64,000 nucleotides of DNA, from contig NC_088776.1 of the NCBI RefSeq assembly GCF_954871325.1, positions 57,808,954-57,872,953 on the forward strand. Reading direction: 5' to 3'. A program made the translations under genes and the position numbers. The stretch is from Gordionus sp. m RMFG-2023. Taxonomy: Eukaryota; Nematomorpha; Gordioida; Chordodea; Parachordodidae. The notes under the pieces are model-generated. The model saw only the letters and a list, made by a program, of their open reading frames with translations, was not told the origin of the DNA and did no database searches. Positions 22,969 through 61,499 of the stretch are shown here, piece by piece; the first letter of the stretch is position 1, and each line of letters opens with the position of its first letter.

Positions 22969-23715
22969 AATACATATAAATATAAGAGCCAAACCAACTA
23001 TCAAAGTAATTTTTAAACATGGGATGGGTGATTTAAGCAAAATGTTTAGTTAAATGGGTTGGCGAGTGTATGAATTTTTTTTAAAAAAAACCATGGGCGC
23101 GCCGAGCGGTTTAAAAAATTTTGAAACAAAGGGCGATTGGGTTAAAACCTGCTCGTTGCAGCCCTCTAGTTGAACCCCCATCCCATGGAAAATATGATTA
23201 CCTAAAAAAAATTATTTTCATTATCTAGACGAAAGTTTGCTTTCATTTCTTTAAAATTTATAAAACTCCCTCCTTAATTTTCTAAATAAAATAATCTCGG
23301 AAATTGCTTCTATTCAAAAAAGTGCTCGAAAAAATCTCCAAATCCTAAGAATAAACGAAAACTATATACCACACGTTATATTTTTTATAGTCAAAAAATT
23401 TGTTACAAATTATAATGTACAAAAAAAAGAATTTTTTAAGAAAGGATTCTCAGAGAGGTTACAATTTGTATGGGGTAGGCATTTGATAATTTTTATTTTT
23501 AATTGTAAAAACGTTCTTAGTATTTACTTTACTTAAAAATAGCTCAGCCGTATTTCTTGAGTTAAAAAATTTGGATATTGTAATAGTTTTAAATTTTCCT
23601 ATAATCAATCCATCATATTTTTTGGTGTCAAATTTTCGAAGGATGTCACAAGTTATTTGACTTATGCTAACCGCTACTAAATTATAAGAGTGACATAAGT
23701 TGAAGTCAGATATAA
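22969..23715. other. No supported gene
   Basis: Includes a GC-richer patch near 23095-23170 (GGGCGCGCCGAGCGG ... GCAGCCCTCTAG), which looks like a transposon end. A 91-codon minus-strand open frame (23459-23734) has no recognisable motif and its start overlaps a MITE, so I do not call it. Confidence 0.35.
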
Positions 23716-23899
23716 TGTTGTTTGAACGGCTCAATTTCGCTCATTTCTAAAAACGGCTAAATCTAGATTTTAGCCAAAATACTAATATCTAAGCCACAAA
23801 ATTTTGCGCCAATCGATGTTCTATGTCATCTGTGGCAAAAATTTCCAAGCTTGTTTAATATATTTTTGACTAAAATACCGAGTTAGCCTATCGAGTCTT
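23716..23899. mobile_element. Palindromic MITE (family P), right end missing
   Basis: Starts TGTTGTTTGAACGGCTCAAT with TCTAAAAACGGCTAAATCTA. The core and the inverse GAGTTAGCCTATCGAG follow, but the terminal TTTAACAACA is absent. Confidence 0.6.
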
Positions 23900-24539
23900 A
23901 TATTTTGAAAGTATGGTAAGTTGATAATGATGATAGTAATATTTCTTTTTCTATGTATTTCATTTATTTTTTTTATTATAATAGCTTAGGCACTTCTATA
24001 TTCTTCGTTCAAATCTTAAATCTTGATTCGAATTTTTGTAATTTTCGTATTTTGCCTGACCTAAGCTTTAGAATTACTGATTTCGAAAAGTTTGGTAAAC
24101 TTCATGCTTATCAGGACTGCGTCTTAATATGATTCAGATTGATATATAATTTTTTGAAAATATAACTCTATTCAAAATATAATATCTATTAAATAACCCG
24201 AAAAGTACAAATAATATCTATAAAGATCATTAGAATCATAAATCTCGAATGTGGGAAAAAGAAACCTTAATGTATTTTCGATCTTTGAATACCAATATAA
24301 AATCAGATTATAACTGGTTTTATGGATGAATTAGTAAGTATTAATCAGGTATTACATATAGGATCCACCAAATACGTTAAATGCTTCTATAATGTTTGTT
24401 TTTCTCTAAATAAATTAAAAATATTAATTTAAAAGTAAACCAAATTTAAGTAGGAAGGGGGAGATGATATCTTTAATGAAACCAACAGATAAACCGACAA
24501 AAGTAGAATCATAAATTTCTTATATGATGATGGGGTAAA

Positions 24540-24995
24540 TCAAAAATTTCTCCTATAATTGATGATGGATGAATCAGATTAGCCTATCTAATGAGGTGTG
24601 AGTCAGAAATTTACCTTTATTTTGATTAAAGCTGATACGAAAATTTTTCGTTATTTTTATAAAATTCGAGCAGAGCCCGTCAAGAATGACTGGGTAGTCT
24701 TGGTAAAAAGCCCGATTTGAATGGATTTTTAAAAACGACCCGATTAAGATTTTAGACAAAATATTATTGAAGCCTCGGGTTTGGTCAAATATAGATCCAA
24801 ACTTCCTGCGTTCTATGAGCAAAATCTCTAAGCTTACATTTTCTTATTCTGGCAATCTTAGTCTGTCCGCTTAAATAGACCTAAATCGTACTTTTTAGCA
24901 CTCCCTAATGACTGGTGAATCAGAATTTTCCCTTTTAGCTGATGATAGATGAATCAGAAATTTTCCTATCTTATGAGGTGTGATTCAGAAATTTA
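24540..24995. repeat. Degenerate tandem repeat split by a MITE
   Basis: The unit TGATGATGGATGAATCAGA..(T)..CCTATCTAATGAGGTGTGAGTCAGAAATTTAC occurs near 24559-24617. Another copy lies near 24936-24993, with shorter partial units near 24903-24935 and 24531-24552. A palindromic MITE-like sequence at 24727-24905 separates them. Confidence 0.5.
24727..24905. mobile_element. Palindromic MITE (family P), degenerate
   Basis: TTTTTAAAAACGACCCGATT, GATTTTAGACAAAATATTATTGAAGCC, then TGAGCAAAATCTCTAAGCTT. The order matches the family core but both termini are lost. Confidence 0.5.
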
Positions 24996-26017
24996 CATTC
25001 TAAAATTTTTTATAATTTATATAAAATATGCTAATGAAGTATATATTTAAGTATATTTAATTTATGCTTACAATAAAAAAAACAATTTTAACTGAATTTT
25101 TATATATTTATATTTGTAATTTAGAAACTAAAAAAATGTATTCCTGATAAGGGTTTTGTGGGTAAATATTAAATCGAAAATAAGTTAAAGCAATATTAAA
25201 TTTCTTAGGTCGTAAATCACAAATACAAATGAGCAGTCAAAAATATTTTTTATTATACATATAAATAAGAGGCTAAGACAGCATATTATCTTGCAAAGGC
25301 AAATTGGCCATTTACAGATTTTGAATCGTTAATGGATTAACAAGAGCACTATGGTTTAGATATGGTATGGGACATATTTTCCATTCTAGGTAATATTGAA
25401 AGAATTTTTAAAGTGAGGATGAAAATTAAAAAAATATATTATCAATTTACAATCCAATGGCTATCCTGACAGGTGAATCTGCAACCATTGTTTTATGTAG
25501 AATGGGTATTGGTTGTTCATCTGTTGATGAATATTTATAGATCAAATAAGATTCTTCTCAAATTTTAAAATAGCTCCTTAAATTATTTAAAATTAAGATA
25601 TTCCGATTTACGCGATCTCCATATCCCAATACGAGATCTATATATGATAATAAGGGGATAATTATTGCAAAAAAATTTACAGCCTAATTTGAAGGAAAAA
25701 TAATCCGCCCCCGTTAGAGCTAAATGCAAGCAAAATAATTTATTTTTTAAATATTTTATAGGGTTTATCATCAATTCAAATAACACGACAGGCAGTTTAT
25801 TAAATAATCTAGCGTAAAAATTTACCGAATAATTTAAATGATTGATTCGAAACAATGAAAATTAATAAATAAATAGCAATAATAAATATTATTTTTAAAA
25901 ATATAAAAAAAAATACAAACATAATAAACAATCAGCGCAATAATTTTAAATATTTTTATTTTGATGCTATTCCCCATCCAATCACAATTTAGTAAGAATT
26001 TTTTTTTTTTAAAGTAA
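24996..26017. other. No supported gene; 3' side of ZNF236-like gene
   Basis: AT-rich sequence downstream of the zinc-finger stop codon at 26018. It presumably includes the 3' untranslated region. A 90-codon minus-strand frame at 25583-25855 has no recognisable content. Confidence 0.35.
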
Positions 26018-52636
<26,619 letters not shown>

Positions 52637-53166
52637 CTGAATAGAATATCAAGATATTTTGTTAGTCAATGATATAAAATCATTGGTTGAAGTATAAAAT
52701 AATCATAAAAAAAGACTTATTTAATAAATCAGCCTGCAATAATGGGTGGGTATAATAAGTATAAAATAATCTTGATATAAAATAAAATGCGAATTATTTG
52801 AATACATTTAAATTCGCATATTTGGCGATTAAAATAATTTTCGATGAAAGTTAGTGAATCAAAAATTACATTTACCACTACAATAAAGTTAAATTAACGT
52901 ATTTCTGAGTTTTTTAAATATTGTTGTAATACTAAAGTTGGTTCGCTAGATATGTTTTTCTATTTTCAAACAGAATTTATTTGACCGTTTAAATCAAACA
53001 TGAACACATGATATTTCTACTTATAAGAATAGAAAATTCTAAATTAAAAAAATTTAAGAAATAATATCTTATTTACTGTTAAAAGGCATTTTTATATCTT
53101 GTTATCTCTCAGTTTATTTTTTTTATAATTAATTTTGATATTTTCTATCCATGATTTTACTTTTTT
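52637..53166. other. No gene seen
   Basis: AT-rich DNA upstream of the 5'-most zinc-finger exon found; presumably intronic. Confidence 0.35.
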
Positions 53167-53380
53167 CAGTGGCGTCACTAGGATGGGGTGGGGGGGGGGG
53201 GTGCAGGGGCTCGGGCCCTCTAAAAAATTTGAATAGCCACCAAACTAATTTTTTAAATGGCTCCGTAATAACTTCTTGAACTATAAATAAGTTTATATTC
53301 TCTCTTCAAGAATTATTGATTTGGTTAAGCCTATAAATTTTTCCTTACTAGTCCATTCTATAAAACATTGTCAAAAATAT
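53167..53380. repeat. hAT-like left end plus dispersed repeat copy 2
   Basis: CAGTGGCGTCACTAGGATGG at 53167 is a typical hAT-type end. It is followed by a long G run, then at 53300-53375 the repeat also found at 3046-3135. No right end was found. Confidence 0.5.
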
Positions 53381-53689
53381 AACTAATAGTTACATTAGTT
53401 TTTTTTGACCTTTTATCAATGTAAGTTGCTAAGAATTATATTGCTTTATATGGTTTTTAAAAATCATTATCAATAGAGGCATATGTATGAATTAATTAAT
53501 CTTTTTTATCACTTTTGTAAATATCACCTAAAATAAATAAATAAACCCTTTACTCTCACAAAAATATACTTAACAATCCAAACAATTTTTTCTTAATAAT
53601 TAAATAAATACCAACAATAAACATATACCATATTTTATTTATGTTCACATTCAAATACTTATAAAGATTTCATATTCATAAAAATAGTT

Positions 53690-53926
53690 GAATCTCCTCC
53701 ATTCTTTGTTCTTCACCAGCTGGCATCTTCTGATCCCCCATTCTTTCTCGTCATCCAATATCTTCACTCCAAATAGCAAACAAAGAACTCCTTAAAAACA
53801 GCCCATGTGATAATTTCCTTTTCCTCCCATCCACCTAGGAAATACTAAATCCCCTGTCAGAAAATAACTGACATTTGATGTATTATATTAAATTTATTTC
53901 TTCTTTTTTTCAACAGTTAAAACAAT
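53690..53926 (-). repeat. Dispersed repeat, inverse copy of 42379-42690
   Basis: CCCTGTCAGAAAATAACTGACATTTGATG and flanking bases match the inverse of the repeat next to the viral locus. Confidence 0.65.
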
Positions 53927-53929
53927 CAC

Positions 53930-55679
53930 TTGTAATTCTTTAAACGCAAAATTTTTTATATCATCAATCGAGAATATTTTATACTGTAATAATTAGATTT
54001 TGTATTTTAAAAAAATATTATTTTTAAAAATGTCTTGTATTATTTTAATTATTTATATGCTAGTTTGCATAGGGGTAGCCTGGAAGGGTGGGGGGTAAAA
54101 TCCCTCCTTCCTTCAGAAACTTATCACTTTTTGTGAATATCATTTTAAGCTTATAAAAAATATCCCCCTTAGTCCTACCCATATTTCCTGACCTCCAAAA
54201 ATCTATGCATATATATTAAGCAATAATTTAAAAGAATTTTTTTATAAAAATATTCATCATAATTTATATATTTTTTGAAAAAAGCATTTATATATAAAAA
54301 AAGTGAACCAAAAATGCTTTTTAAGAAATGGAATATAAGCCAAAAATAAGTCTTGACAAAAGTGAAATGTATTATAATTATTAATAATAGATCCATAAAA
54401 TTACTAAATAATATAATATATCAAATATAATATTTAAAAATGTGAGTAATTTTAATTTATTTATCACAATAAAAGTAAAATATAATTATACTAATGATTT
54501 AATTAAATCATAAATTAAATAAAAAAATTAAAGCATACAAACAGTGGAATATTATGTGTCGTAGATTTACAGTAAATTTATCAATTATCATATTTACCAA
54601 TATAGCCAATTATATATTTTAGAGAAAACTATAAAATATTGATAAGGACATCATAAAATATCTTTTAAAGACATTGTGGGATGAATAATATGAAGATTAA
54701 TTTTTAATATCACTTTTTATTTAAAATAAATAGATGGCGTTAAATAATTAAATGCAGATTTTGTTTTAGCGTGAACTGTTTTAAAATAAATTCGGTCTTT
54801 GGCTAGGTGTTTTATCATAAATTTTGATATTGCTCAACGAGCTATAAATAAAATCAATTTCTTAATTTTCTTGATAAATAATAGATTATACTTTTTATTT
54901 CACATTATTATATAATATTAACATGGTTATTTGAAAAATAAAAAAAATCATAAGTTTTTCCAATATTGCCAGGGCAGAATAATGAATGTTCATTATAAAT
55001 GTGTATCTTGTCTATATTTTCTATTATTTATAGTTTTCATTATGTTTTTTATCGATATATTTTTAGATTCTATAGGCATATGTCTTTTGTATTCTGTTGA
55101 AATAATCCATTTACCGTATGTAACCTATTCATTTATGGTAAAACTGATTTTTTATTTTATTATTTTTTAGATTTACTTAATATATTTTTAGTTAACACTT
55201 CCAGCGACCAACATAAAATTTTTAACATTGTAAAATGATTGTTTATTTATTTTATATTAACATATTAATTGAATATTATATATAAAGGATGATGAATTTG
55301 AGATAAGAGGATTATTTTAAAATGTAAAAATGTAATTCATGATAAAACAAAGGTTCAAATTTGTAAAAAAGCTACTGAATTGAATAAAACGATTTTATAA
55401 TAACATGAAAATTCCTAGTTATTTGCCCATATACATTCTCACTTTTATATTCATATTCTATTATTCAATTTATTGTCATTTTTTTCACACTATTTGATAA
55501 AATTTTCTTATTCTTATATATTCTATAATATAAGGGGTGTCGTTAACTTTTACAATCACAGCGGGCTCAAAATATTTTTTAGCTAACATTTTTAAAATTA
55601 TCTATTTTTAATTAACATGGCATAAAAAAAGTTCATATTTTTAGGGGTCTCCAGCCCCTCCACCTCCAAATGTATTATA
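53930..55679. other. No supported gene
   Basis: AT-rich intergenic or intronic DNA. Short open frames at 54175-54396 and 54931-55170 are hydrophobic because of AT richness and are not called. Confidence 0.4.
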
Positions 55680-55914
55680 TCTATATTATAATTTTCCGAT
55701 GTCCTCACTACGTCATCGTGACGTCATGTCATCGCTACGTCATGTCATCGGTATGTACTTATTTTTATTTTTATTTTTTTATTGATTTTATTTTATTTTT
55801 TTTATAGAAAATATTTTTAGACATGAAGCCCAATAAAATCTACCAAATGCAAAATATAGTTATTCATCTATATATACTAAAAAGGTTTATACTTTTCATT
55901 TTAGAATACTTAGC

Positions 55915-57793
55915 TTATGATGGATGATATTCCCACTATTTTTAGAGAGGTTAACCTAATATTGACTCCTCTTCAGGTTTAATACATTAATATATTTTTT
56001 ATTTATTCTTTTGTTTTTATTTTAGATAACAAGCCATGTCCCATCCTCACTTAATGATTGTACAGGTGGTATATTGACTCCTCATCAGGTTCAATGCATT
56101 TATTTTTTTTATTTATTCTTTTGTTTTTATTTTAGGTAACAAGCCATGTCCTAACCTCAGTTAATGATTGTACAGGTGGTGATTTATCCATCATTAATAA
56201 AAGAAAAAGATGGCAGATCAATCAAAAACAGAAACGCACTAGGGATAGTGAGGCCCTACAAAATCTACTAACAACTCAAAATAAAGTTAGCCTCATATAT
56301 ATATTTTTTTATACTCTTTTATATTATAGAATACATCTATTTTAGCTTCTGATAATGTCCCAACTATTTCTAGGGAGTTGAACCTAATATTGACTCCTCT
56401 TCAGGTTCATTGCATTTATATTCTTTATATTATTCTTTGTTTTTATTTTAGATAACAAGCCCTGTCTTACCCATATTTAATGATTGTACAGGTGGTATAT
56501 TGACTCCTCATCAAGTTCAATGCATTTATTTTTTTTATTTATTCTTTTGTTTCTATTTTAGATAACAAGCCATGTCCTAACCTCAGTTAATGATTGTACA
56601 GGTGGTGATTTATTCGTCATTAATAAAGAAAAAGATGGCAGATCAATCAAAAAAAAGAAACGCACTTGGGATAGCGAGGCCCTACTAAAATCTACTAACA
56701 ACTCAAAATAAAGTTAGCCTTATTATTTTTTTATACTCTTTTATATTATATAATACATCCATTTTAGCTTCTGATAATGTCCCCACTATTTCTAGGGAGT
56801 TGAACCTAATATTGACTCCTCATCAGGTTCATTGCATTTATATTCTTATTATTCTTTGTTTTTATTTTTGATAACAAGCCCTGTCTTACCCTCATTTAAT
56901 GATTGTACAGGTGGTATATTGACTCCTCATCAAGTTCAATGCATTTATTTTTTTTTATTTATTCTTTTGTTTCTATATATATATATATTTTTATACTCTT
57001 TTATATTATAGAATATATCTATTTTAGCTTCTGATAATGTCCCAACTATTTCTAGGGAGTTGAACCTAATATTGACTCCTCTTCAGGTTCATTGCATTTA
57101 TATTCTTTATATTATTCTTTGTTTTTATTTTAGATAACAAGCCCTGTCTTACCCTCATTTAATGATTGTACAGGTGGTATATTGACTCCTCATCAAGTTC
57201 AATGCATTTATTTTTTTTTATTTATTCTTTTGTTTCTATTTTAGATAACAAGCCATGTCCTAACCTCAGTTAATGATTGTACAGGTGGTGATTTATCCGT
57301 CATTAATAAAAGAAAAAGATGGCAGATCAATCAAAAAAAGAAACGCACTAGGGATAGCGAGGCCCTACAAAATCTACTAACAACTCAAATTCAGGTTCAA
57401 TGCATTTATATTTTTTATATTATTCTTCTGTTTTTATTTTAGATAACAAACCCTTCTTTATTTCCTCCTTATAATTGTTTAAATAATGATATATCTACCA
57501 TTAATAATCAACAAATACAAAATAAATGTTCAGAAAAACAATTGACCCCTTTACAGGTTTAGTACAGTATTTTAATGTTCGTTTTATTTCAATAATAAAG
57601 TTTATATTTATGCCTGATTTCCTTATTTTTTTAAGATAACCCAAACTTAATCCCTCACATAGCTACAAAATATGATATTTCTATTAAAGACAAGCAAATA
57701 AAAAAATGGCGACTCAACAAACGCCTTACCCGTTCTAGAATTACAGGTATGCAGGATAATAAGGACCTACGCCTGATATTAACTTCCTTGCAG
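55915..57793 (+). repeat. Tandem array of phase-preserving mini-exons
   Basis: Units beginning ATTTTAG|ATAACAAGCC and ending CATCA(A/G)|GTTCAATGC recur at 56026-56088, 56452-56514, 56871-56933 and 57134-57196 (63 bases each, ITSPVLPSFNDCTGGILTPHQ-like). Longer units at 56136-56285, 56562-56712 and 57245-57394 (about 150 bases) add a basic segment with KRKRWQINQKKKRTRDSEAL. A third type at 56346-56404, 56768-56826 and 57028-57086 starts TTTTAG|CTTCTGATAATG (59 bases). Variants at 57443-57556 (114 bases) and 57636-57793 lead into the Rep/N exon. The 63-, 114- and 150-base units are phase 0/0. Confidence 0.7.
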
Positions 57794-57838
57794 GTTTTTA
57801 ATGTTTTTTATATATATGTTTATTTTATAATCACCCAG

Positions 57839-59202
57839 ATACCGTCATCTGATATTTCTATAACCACTACCACATTCCCTATGGCACCTCTACCATGTAT
57901 ATTTCGACATATATTTGATGACCACCACTCACCTATATTAGATATCGGAAATATGACAGAAATATGCGCCTTCTGCAATGCTAAGATGTGGAATGGAGAA
58001 AGATTATCAAAAAGCTCATGTATAAATATTCAGTTTTCTACATGTTGTTTGAATGGGAAGGTATTTTTATCTAAAATTTCCCAATTACCACCAAATTTAT
58101 TACGTTTATTTACTGGAATCATTGTTCATCATCCCACTTTTTAACAAACATAAGAGCTTATAATTCCGCACTGTCATTCACTTCACTAGGAGTTAATATA
58201 ATAATTTATCCAATTCGCGATCAGGTAATTATACCTTTCAAATTAATGGACAGGTTCATCATCGCATTGGTTCACTCCTACCAACATTAGGGGAAACTCC
58301 TAAATTTGCCCAATTATATATACATGATAGTATAAATGAGATAGAAAACAGACATAACCAGGTTTCGTTTTTAGATCTATCTTTTAATGGAATTGCAGGA
58401 TATTGTTCACACATACAACCCCTTTGCTTCTCAATTTTTGAGAGTATCTTCTATGATCGCTATTGGCGTTCCTAACATATCCTTAAACTTAAAATCTACT
58501 CCAAGTTTTGACGTACGTTATCGCAATAAACCTACCTCATCTGAAATAGCAGTATTATTACCTGGTGATGGCAGTGATCATATAGCCCATAGAGATATTA
58601 TCTTAAAAACTCTATCTGGTCCTTTAAGACGTATTAATGAGCTCCATTCCTCATACGATCCCTTGCAATATGTTCTTCTATTTCCCAGAGGCGATATTGG
58701 ATACCATCCATCCATTCATTATAGAAACTCAACTAATAAATATGTTACCTGCAGATAGTACTATGCCTATCGCTTTATGGTCAGGCAGGATGATGAGAAT
58801 GTTATTTTAAGATCCAAACGTCTTTTTCACTCGTCGACAGTTATGCCAAACAGGAAAGGCTTCGATTAAATTTTATACGTAATAATCAATCCAAATTACG
58901 CTCCGAACTCTATCAAGGCATACATGATGCTATTTTAGAGGGAGATACTAATGCTGACAATCTTGGCAGAAGAATAATTTTGCCTTCTTCTTTTACCGGT
59001 GGCCCAAGGCATATGCATCAGCTTTATCAGGACGCAATGGCTATTGTACGCTGCTTTGGTAAACCATCATTATTCATTACTTTCACCTGCAACCAATGGG
59101 ATGAAATAATGCTAGAATATTTCCTCATCAGACCCCAAACGCCCGCCCAGATTTAGTTTGTCGCGTTTTTCGTCAAAAATTAAAATGTCTAAAAAAGGAT
59201 TT
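57839..59202 (+). pseudogene. Helitron Rep/N-terminal domain protein, frameshifted
   Basis: Opens after the acceptor AATCACCCAG|ATACCG. Blocks in order: CAFCNAKMWNGER near 57968, CCLNGKVFLS, PPNLLRLFTG, then in another frame IRAYNSALSFTSLG, GQVHHRIGSLLP, FAQLYIHD. At about 58660-58710 comes LQYVLLFPRGDIGYH. From 58860: LRSELYQGIHDAI, LPSSFTGGPRHMHQLYQDAM, SLFITFTCNQWDE. These are standard Helitron_like_N landmarks. Frameshifts near 58143, 58760 and 59105 make it inactive. The sequence is cut by the N gap. Confidence 0.85.
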
Positions 59203-59212
59203 NNNNNNNNNN
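59203..59212. other. Assembly gap (10 Ns)
   Basis: Ten Ns separate a plus-strand Helitron from a minus-strand Gypsy element, each truncated exactly here. The gap size is probably nominal. Confidence 0.98.
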
Positions 59213-59891
59213 CTTGTTTTATATTCTTAATATGTTCAGTATCATTTTTTCCTGTGATTATAACATCATCTAAATAAACTGCTGTATCTTTACAATCAGC
59301 CAGTAAATCGTCCATATATCGTTGAAATATTATTGGTGCTGTAGCTATACCAAAAGGTAATCGTAAATAGCGGTAATATCCATTTGGTGTTACCATTGTT
59401 AATAATTCTTGTGATTCATCGTCAATGCTCATTTGTAGGTATGCATCTTTTAGATCTAATGTTGTATATTTATTTCCATTCGCTATTTTTGCTATTAATT
59501 CTTCAAACGTTGGTAGAATGTGATAATCTTTTAGTAGAAATTTATTTAACGTTACTTTAAAATCTCCACATAATCGTAGTTCGCCTGAAGTTTTACGTAC
59601 CACTACCATTGGAGTACTCCAGGTTACTCTTGTTGTTGATGGATCTATTTTCTTGATTATATTATTTTCTTCCAAACGTTTCAGTTCATTTTCAATTTCT
59701 ACTTTTAAAGGCAACGGTACTCTTCTAGCTGGCAGTGCAATTGGTTTTGTATTTTCTTCCAATTGTAGTTTTACTGGTTCGACATTTTTTATTAATCCTA
59801 ATTTATTATCAAACACCGTAGCAAATTCTGTATATAGTTTGTCAATATTTACGTTACCATTATCATTGTATTTATATCTATTGTTGATCAT
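59213..59891 (-). pseudogene. Gypsy reverse transcriptase, truncated by gap
   Basis: The minus-strand frame carries WSTPMVVVRKTSGELRLCGD, YTTLDLKDAYLQM, YRYLRLPFGIATAP and VYLDDVIITG (YLDD at 59265-59276). This is the motif series of Ty3/Gypsy reverse transcriptases. The frame is intact up to the gap, so RNase H and integrase are missing. It is separated from gag-protease by a stop and frame change between 59996 and 59891. Confidence 0.85.
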
Positions 59892-59995
59892 ATTGATTTT
59901 TACATTTTTTGGTAACGATAAGTCAAATTCGATAATCCATGGAAATCAAAATAGAGCTGCATCATTTGTTTGTGTGACCAATAGTGGAAGCAATT

Positions 59996-61135
59996 TTATG
60001 TCATTTTTAATTGTACTTTTACATCAGCTTCACCCATAATTTTTATTCTATTATTTCCATATGTAGTTGGTGCTTTAGCTCTTCTAAGTTTTGGCCTTCC
60101 GATTTTATTCCATATTATTTCATTAATAATGGTTACTGCCGAGCCAGTATCATATTCCATTTTAATTTTCTGGTTGTTTATTAATACCTCAATTGTTGGA
60201 TGTTGCCCATATTTGTATATTTTTCTTATTGAGACATCTGAATCGTCTTCTTTATTATTGTAATTTGTTCCGTAAATCTTTTCTTTAGCTTTACAACATA
60301 CGGCAAAGTGGTTTGGTTTCCTACATTTGCTGCATAATTTTCCGTAGGCGGGACAATTTCTTATAGCGTGAAACCGATTACAGAAATAGCATGGTTTTCT
60401 CCAATTACTATTATTATTTGTATGGTAGTTATTATACCCGGGCACTAGTTCTCTTTTTACATATGCTTTATTATCATTTTGATAGTGCCGTTTATCATTA
60501 TTATTATACTGCCGATTATTTTTATTATGTTGATTTATCCGATTATCATTATCATGTTTATTCGGCTCTTTTATTTTATATACCATTTTAGCAGTATTAT
60601 TTATTTCTAAGTCGGCTCGTTCCATCGCTAAAGCTAATTCTACCACTTTGTTTAAGCTTAACGGTTGGTCTTCGTCTTTAGTATCTGGATATCTTAATCG
60701 TAGTTCTTTATCCAGTTGTGACATCTTTAGTCCGGCGATTAATTGATCTCGAATTCTCAGTTCTACATTGTCTTCAAATTCGCATCTTCGGGCTAACTCC
60801 TTTATATTTTTCAAATAGCTCATTACGGAATCAGTAGCCCCGCGACTTAATCTAATGAAATCAATTCTTGATGCCAAAATAGTTCTTTCATCTTTATATA
60901 GTTGTTTTGCTATTTTATATATGTCAATCCATCCTACCTCCTCTATATTCCTAGGATAGAGTAATTTTTTGATATCAGTTATAATGTTTATTCCTCCATA
61001 AGCTATAAATAATTTTTTTAAAGTGGCGTCAGTTTTAGGAATATTTTTCACATTTAGTATATATTTGATAAAATCAACGTAGTCCTCGATAGAACAATCC
61101 TCCTTTTTAAAGTCCTGGAGAATAATTTTATCCAT
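59996..61135 (-). CDS. Gypsy gag and aspartic protease
   Basis: 379 intact codons. The N-terminal 200 residues form a retrotransposon gag domain (LKNIKELARRCEF, IRDQLIAGLK). An Asn-rich linker follows, then two zinc knuckles (CYFCNRFHAIRNC and CSKCRKPNHFAVC, about residues 246-280). The protease active site MEYDTGSAVTII (DTGS) is near residue 335. It ends in a stop shortly after. No long terminal repeat could be delimited upstream of 61135, where a (TA)n run begins. Confidence 0.85.
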   Translation of the reverse strand: MDKIILQDFKKEDCSIEDYVDFIKYILNVKNIPKTDATLKKLFIAYGGINIITDIKKLLYPRNIEEVGWIDIYKIAKQLYKDERTILASRIDFIRLSRGATDSVMSYLKNIKELARRCEFEDNVELRIRDQLIAGLKMSQLDKELRLRYPDTKDEDQPLSLNKVVELALAMERADLEINNTAKMVYKIKEPNKHDNDNRINQHNKNNRQYNNNDKRHYQNDNKAYVKRELVPGYNNYHTNNNSNWRKPCYFCNRFHAIRNCPAYGKLCSKCRKPNHFAVCCKAKEKIYGTNYNNKEDDSDVSIRKIYKYGQHPTIEVLINNQKIKMEYDTGSAVTIINEIIWNKIGRPKLRRAKAPTTYGNNRIKIMGEADVKVQLKMT

Positions 61136-61139
61136 AATT

Positions 61140-61495
61140 TCTAAATATATATATATATATATTTTTTTTATAAACAGAAAAAAAATTATAATTCTATATA
61201 TTATTAAACTTGACCGAAGACCGAAAACCGCGCGACTTAGATTTTTTTTTATTTCGTCGCCATTTTTTTATTGTCAAAACAATAGATTCTTTATTATAAA
61301 ATTGTTTCCTATATATAGTCTTTTATAATTATGTCATTTAACTTCTAATAATATGCAATTACATTGACCTCCATAAGATAATATAAAATGTACGAAATAT
61401 ATAATTCAAATAGCATAACCTTTTTAAAATATAATAAACATTCAAATATAACACACACCAATAGAATTCAGTAATCTTACAATTTTGCTCGTTAC
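61140..61495. other. Gypsy 5' flank, no LTR resolved
   Basis: AT-rich with ACCGAAGACCGAAAACCGCG near 61212. It presumably holds leader and LTR sequence of the minus-strand Gypsy, but no repeat partner is available because the other end is lost at the gap. Confidence 0.35.
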
Positions 61496-61499
61496 TGCA

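Larger units (their letters stand above)
55680..59202 (+). mobile_element. Helitron, 3' part missing
   Basis: The candidate 5' terminus is TCTATATTATAATTTTCCGA at 55680, after an A (A^T insertion, TC start as in Helitrons). Next come TCATCG/ACGTCATG repeats, a tandem array of mini-exons (about 55915-57793) and a decayed Helitron Rep/N-type coding region (57839-59202). The Rep tyrosine and helicase parts would lie beyond the N gap and are not in the window. Confidence 0.7.

Noticed and set aside
23459..23734. 91-codon minus-strand frame
   Set aside because: The start lies in a MITE, there are no recognisable motifs and no splice context.
25583..25855. 90-codon minus-strand frame
   Set aside because: AT-driven composition, no motif, not in phase with the neighbouring gene.
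53170..53215. Long G run as a possible regulatory quadruplex
   Set aside because: It sits just inside a transposon end; similar G or C runs occur at several places in the window and no gene start is nearby.
54931..55170. Hydrophobic 79-codon frame as a small membrane protein
   Set aside because: Composition follows local AT richness; no conserved feature or splice context.
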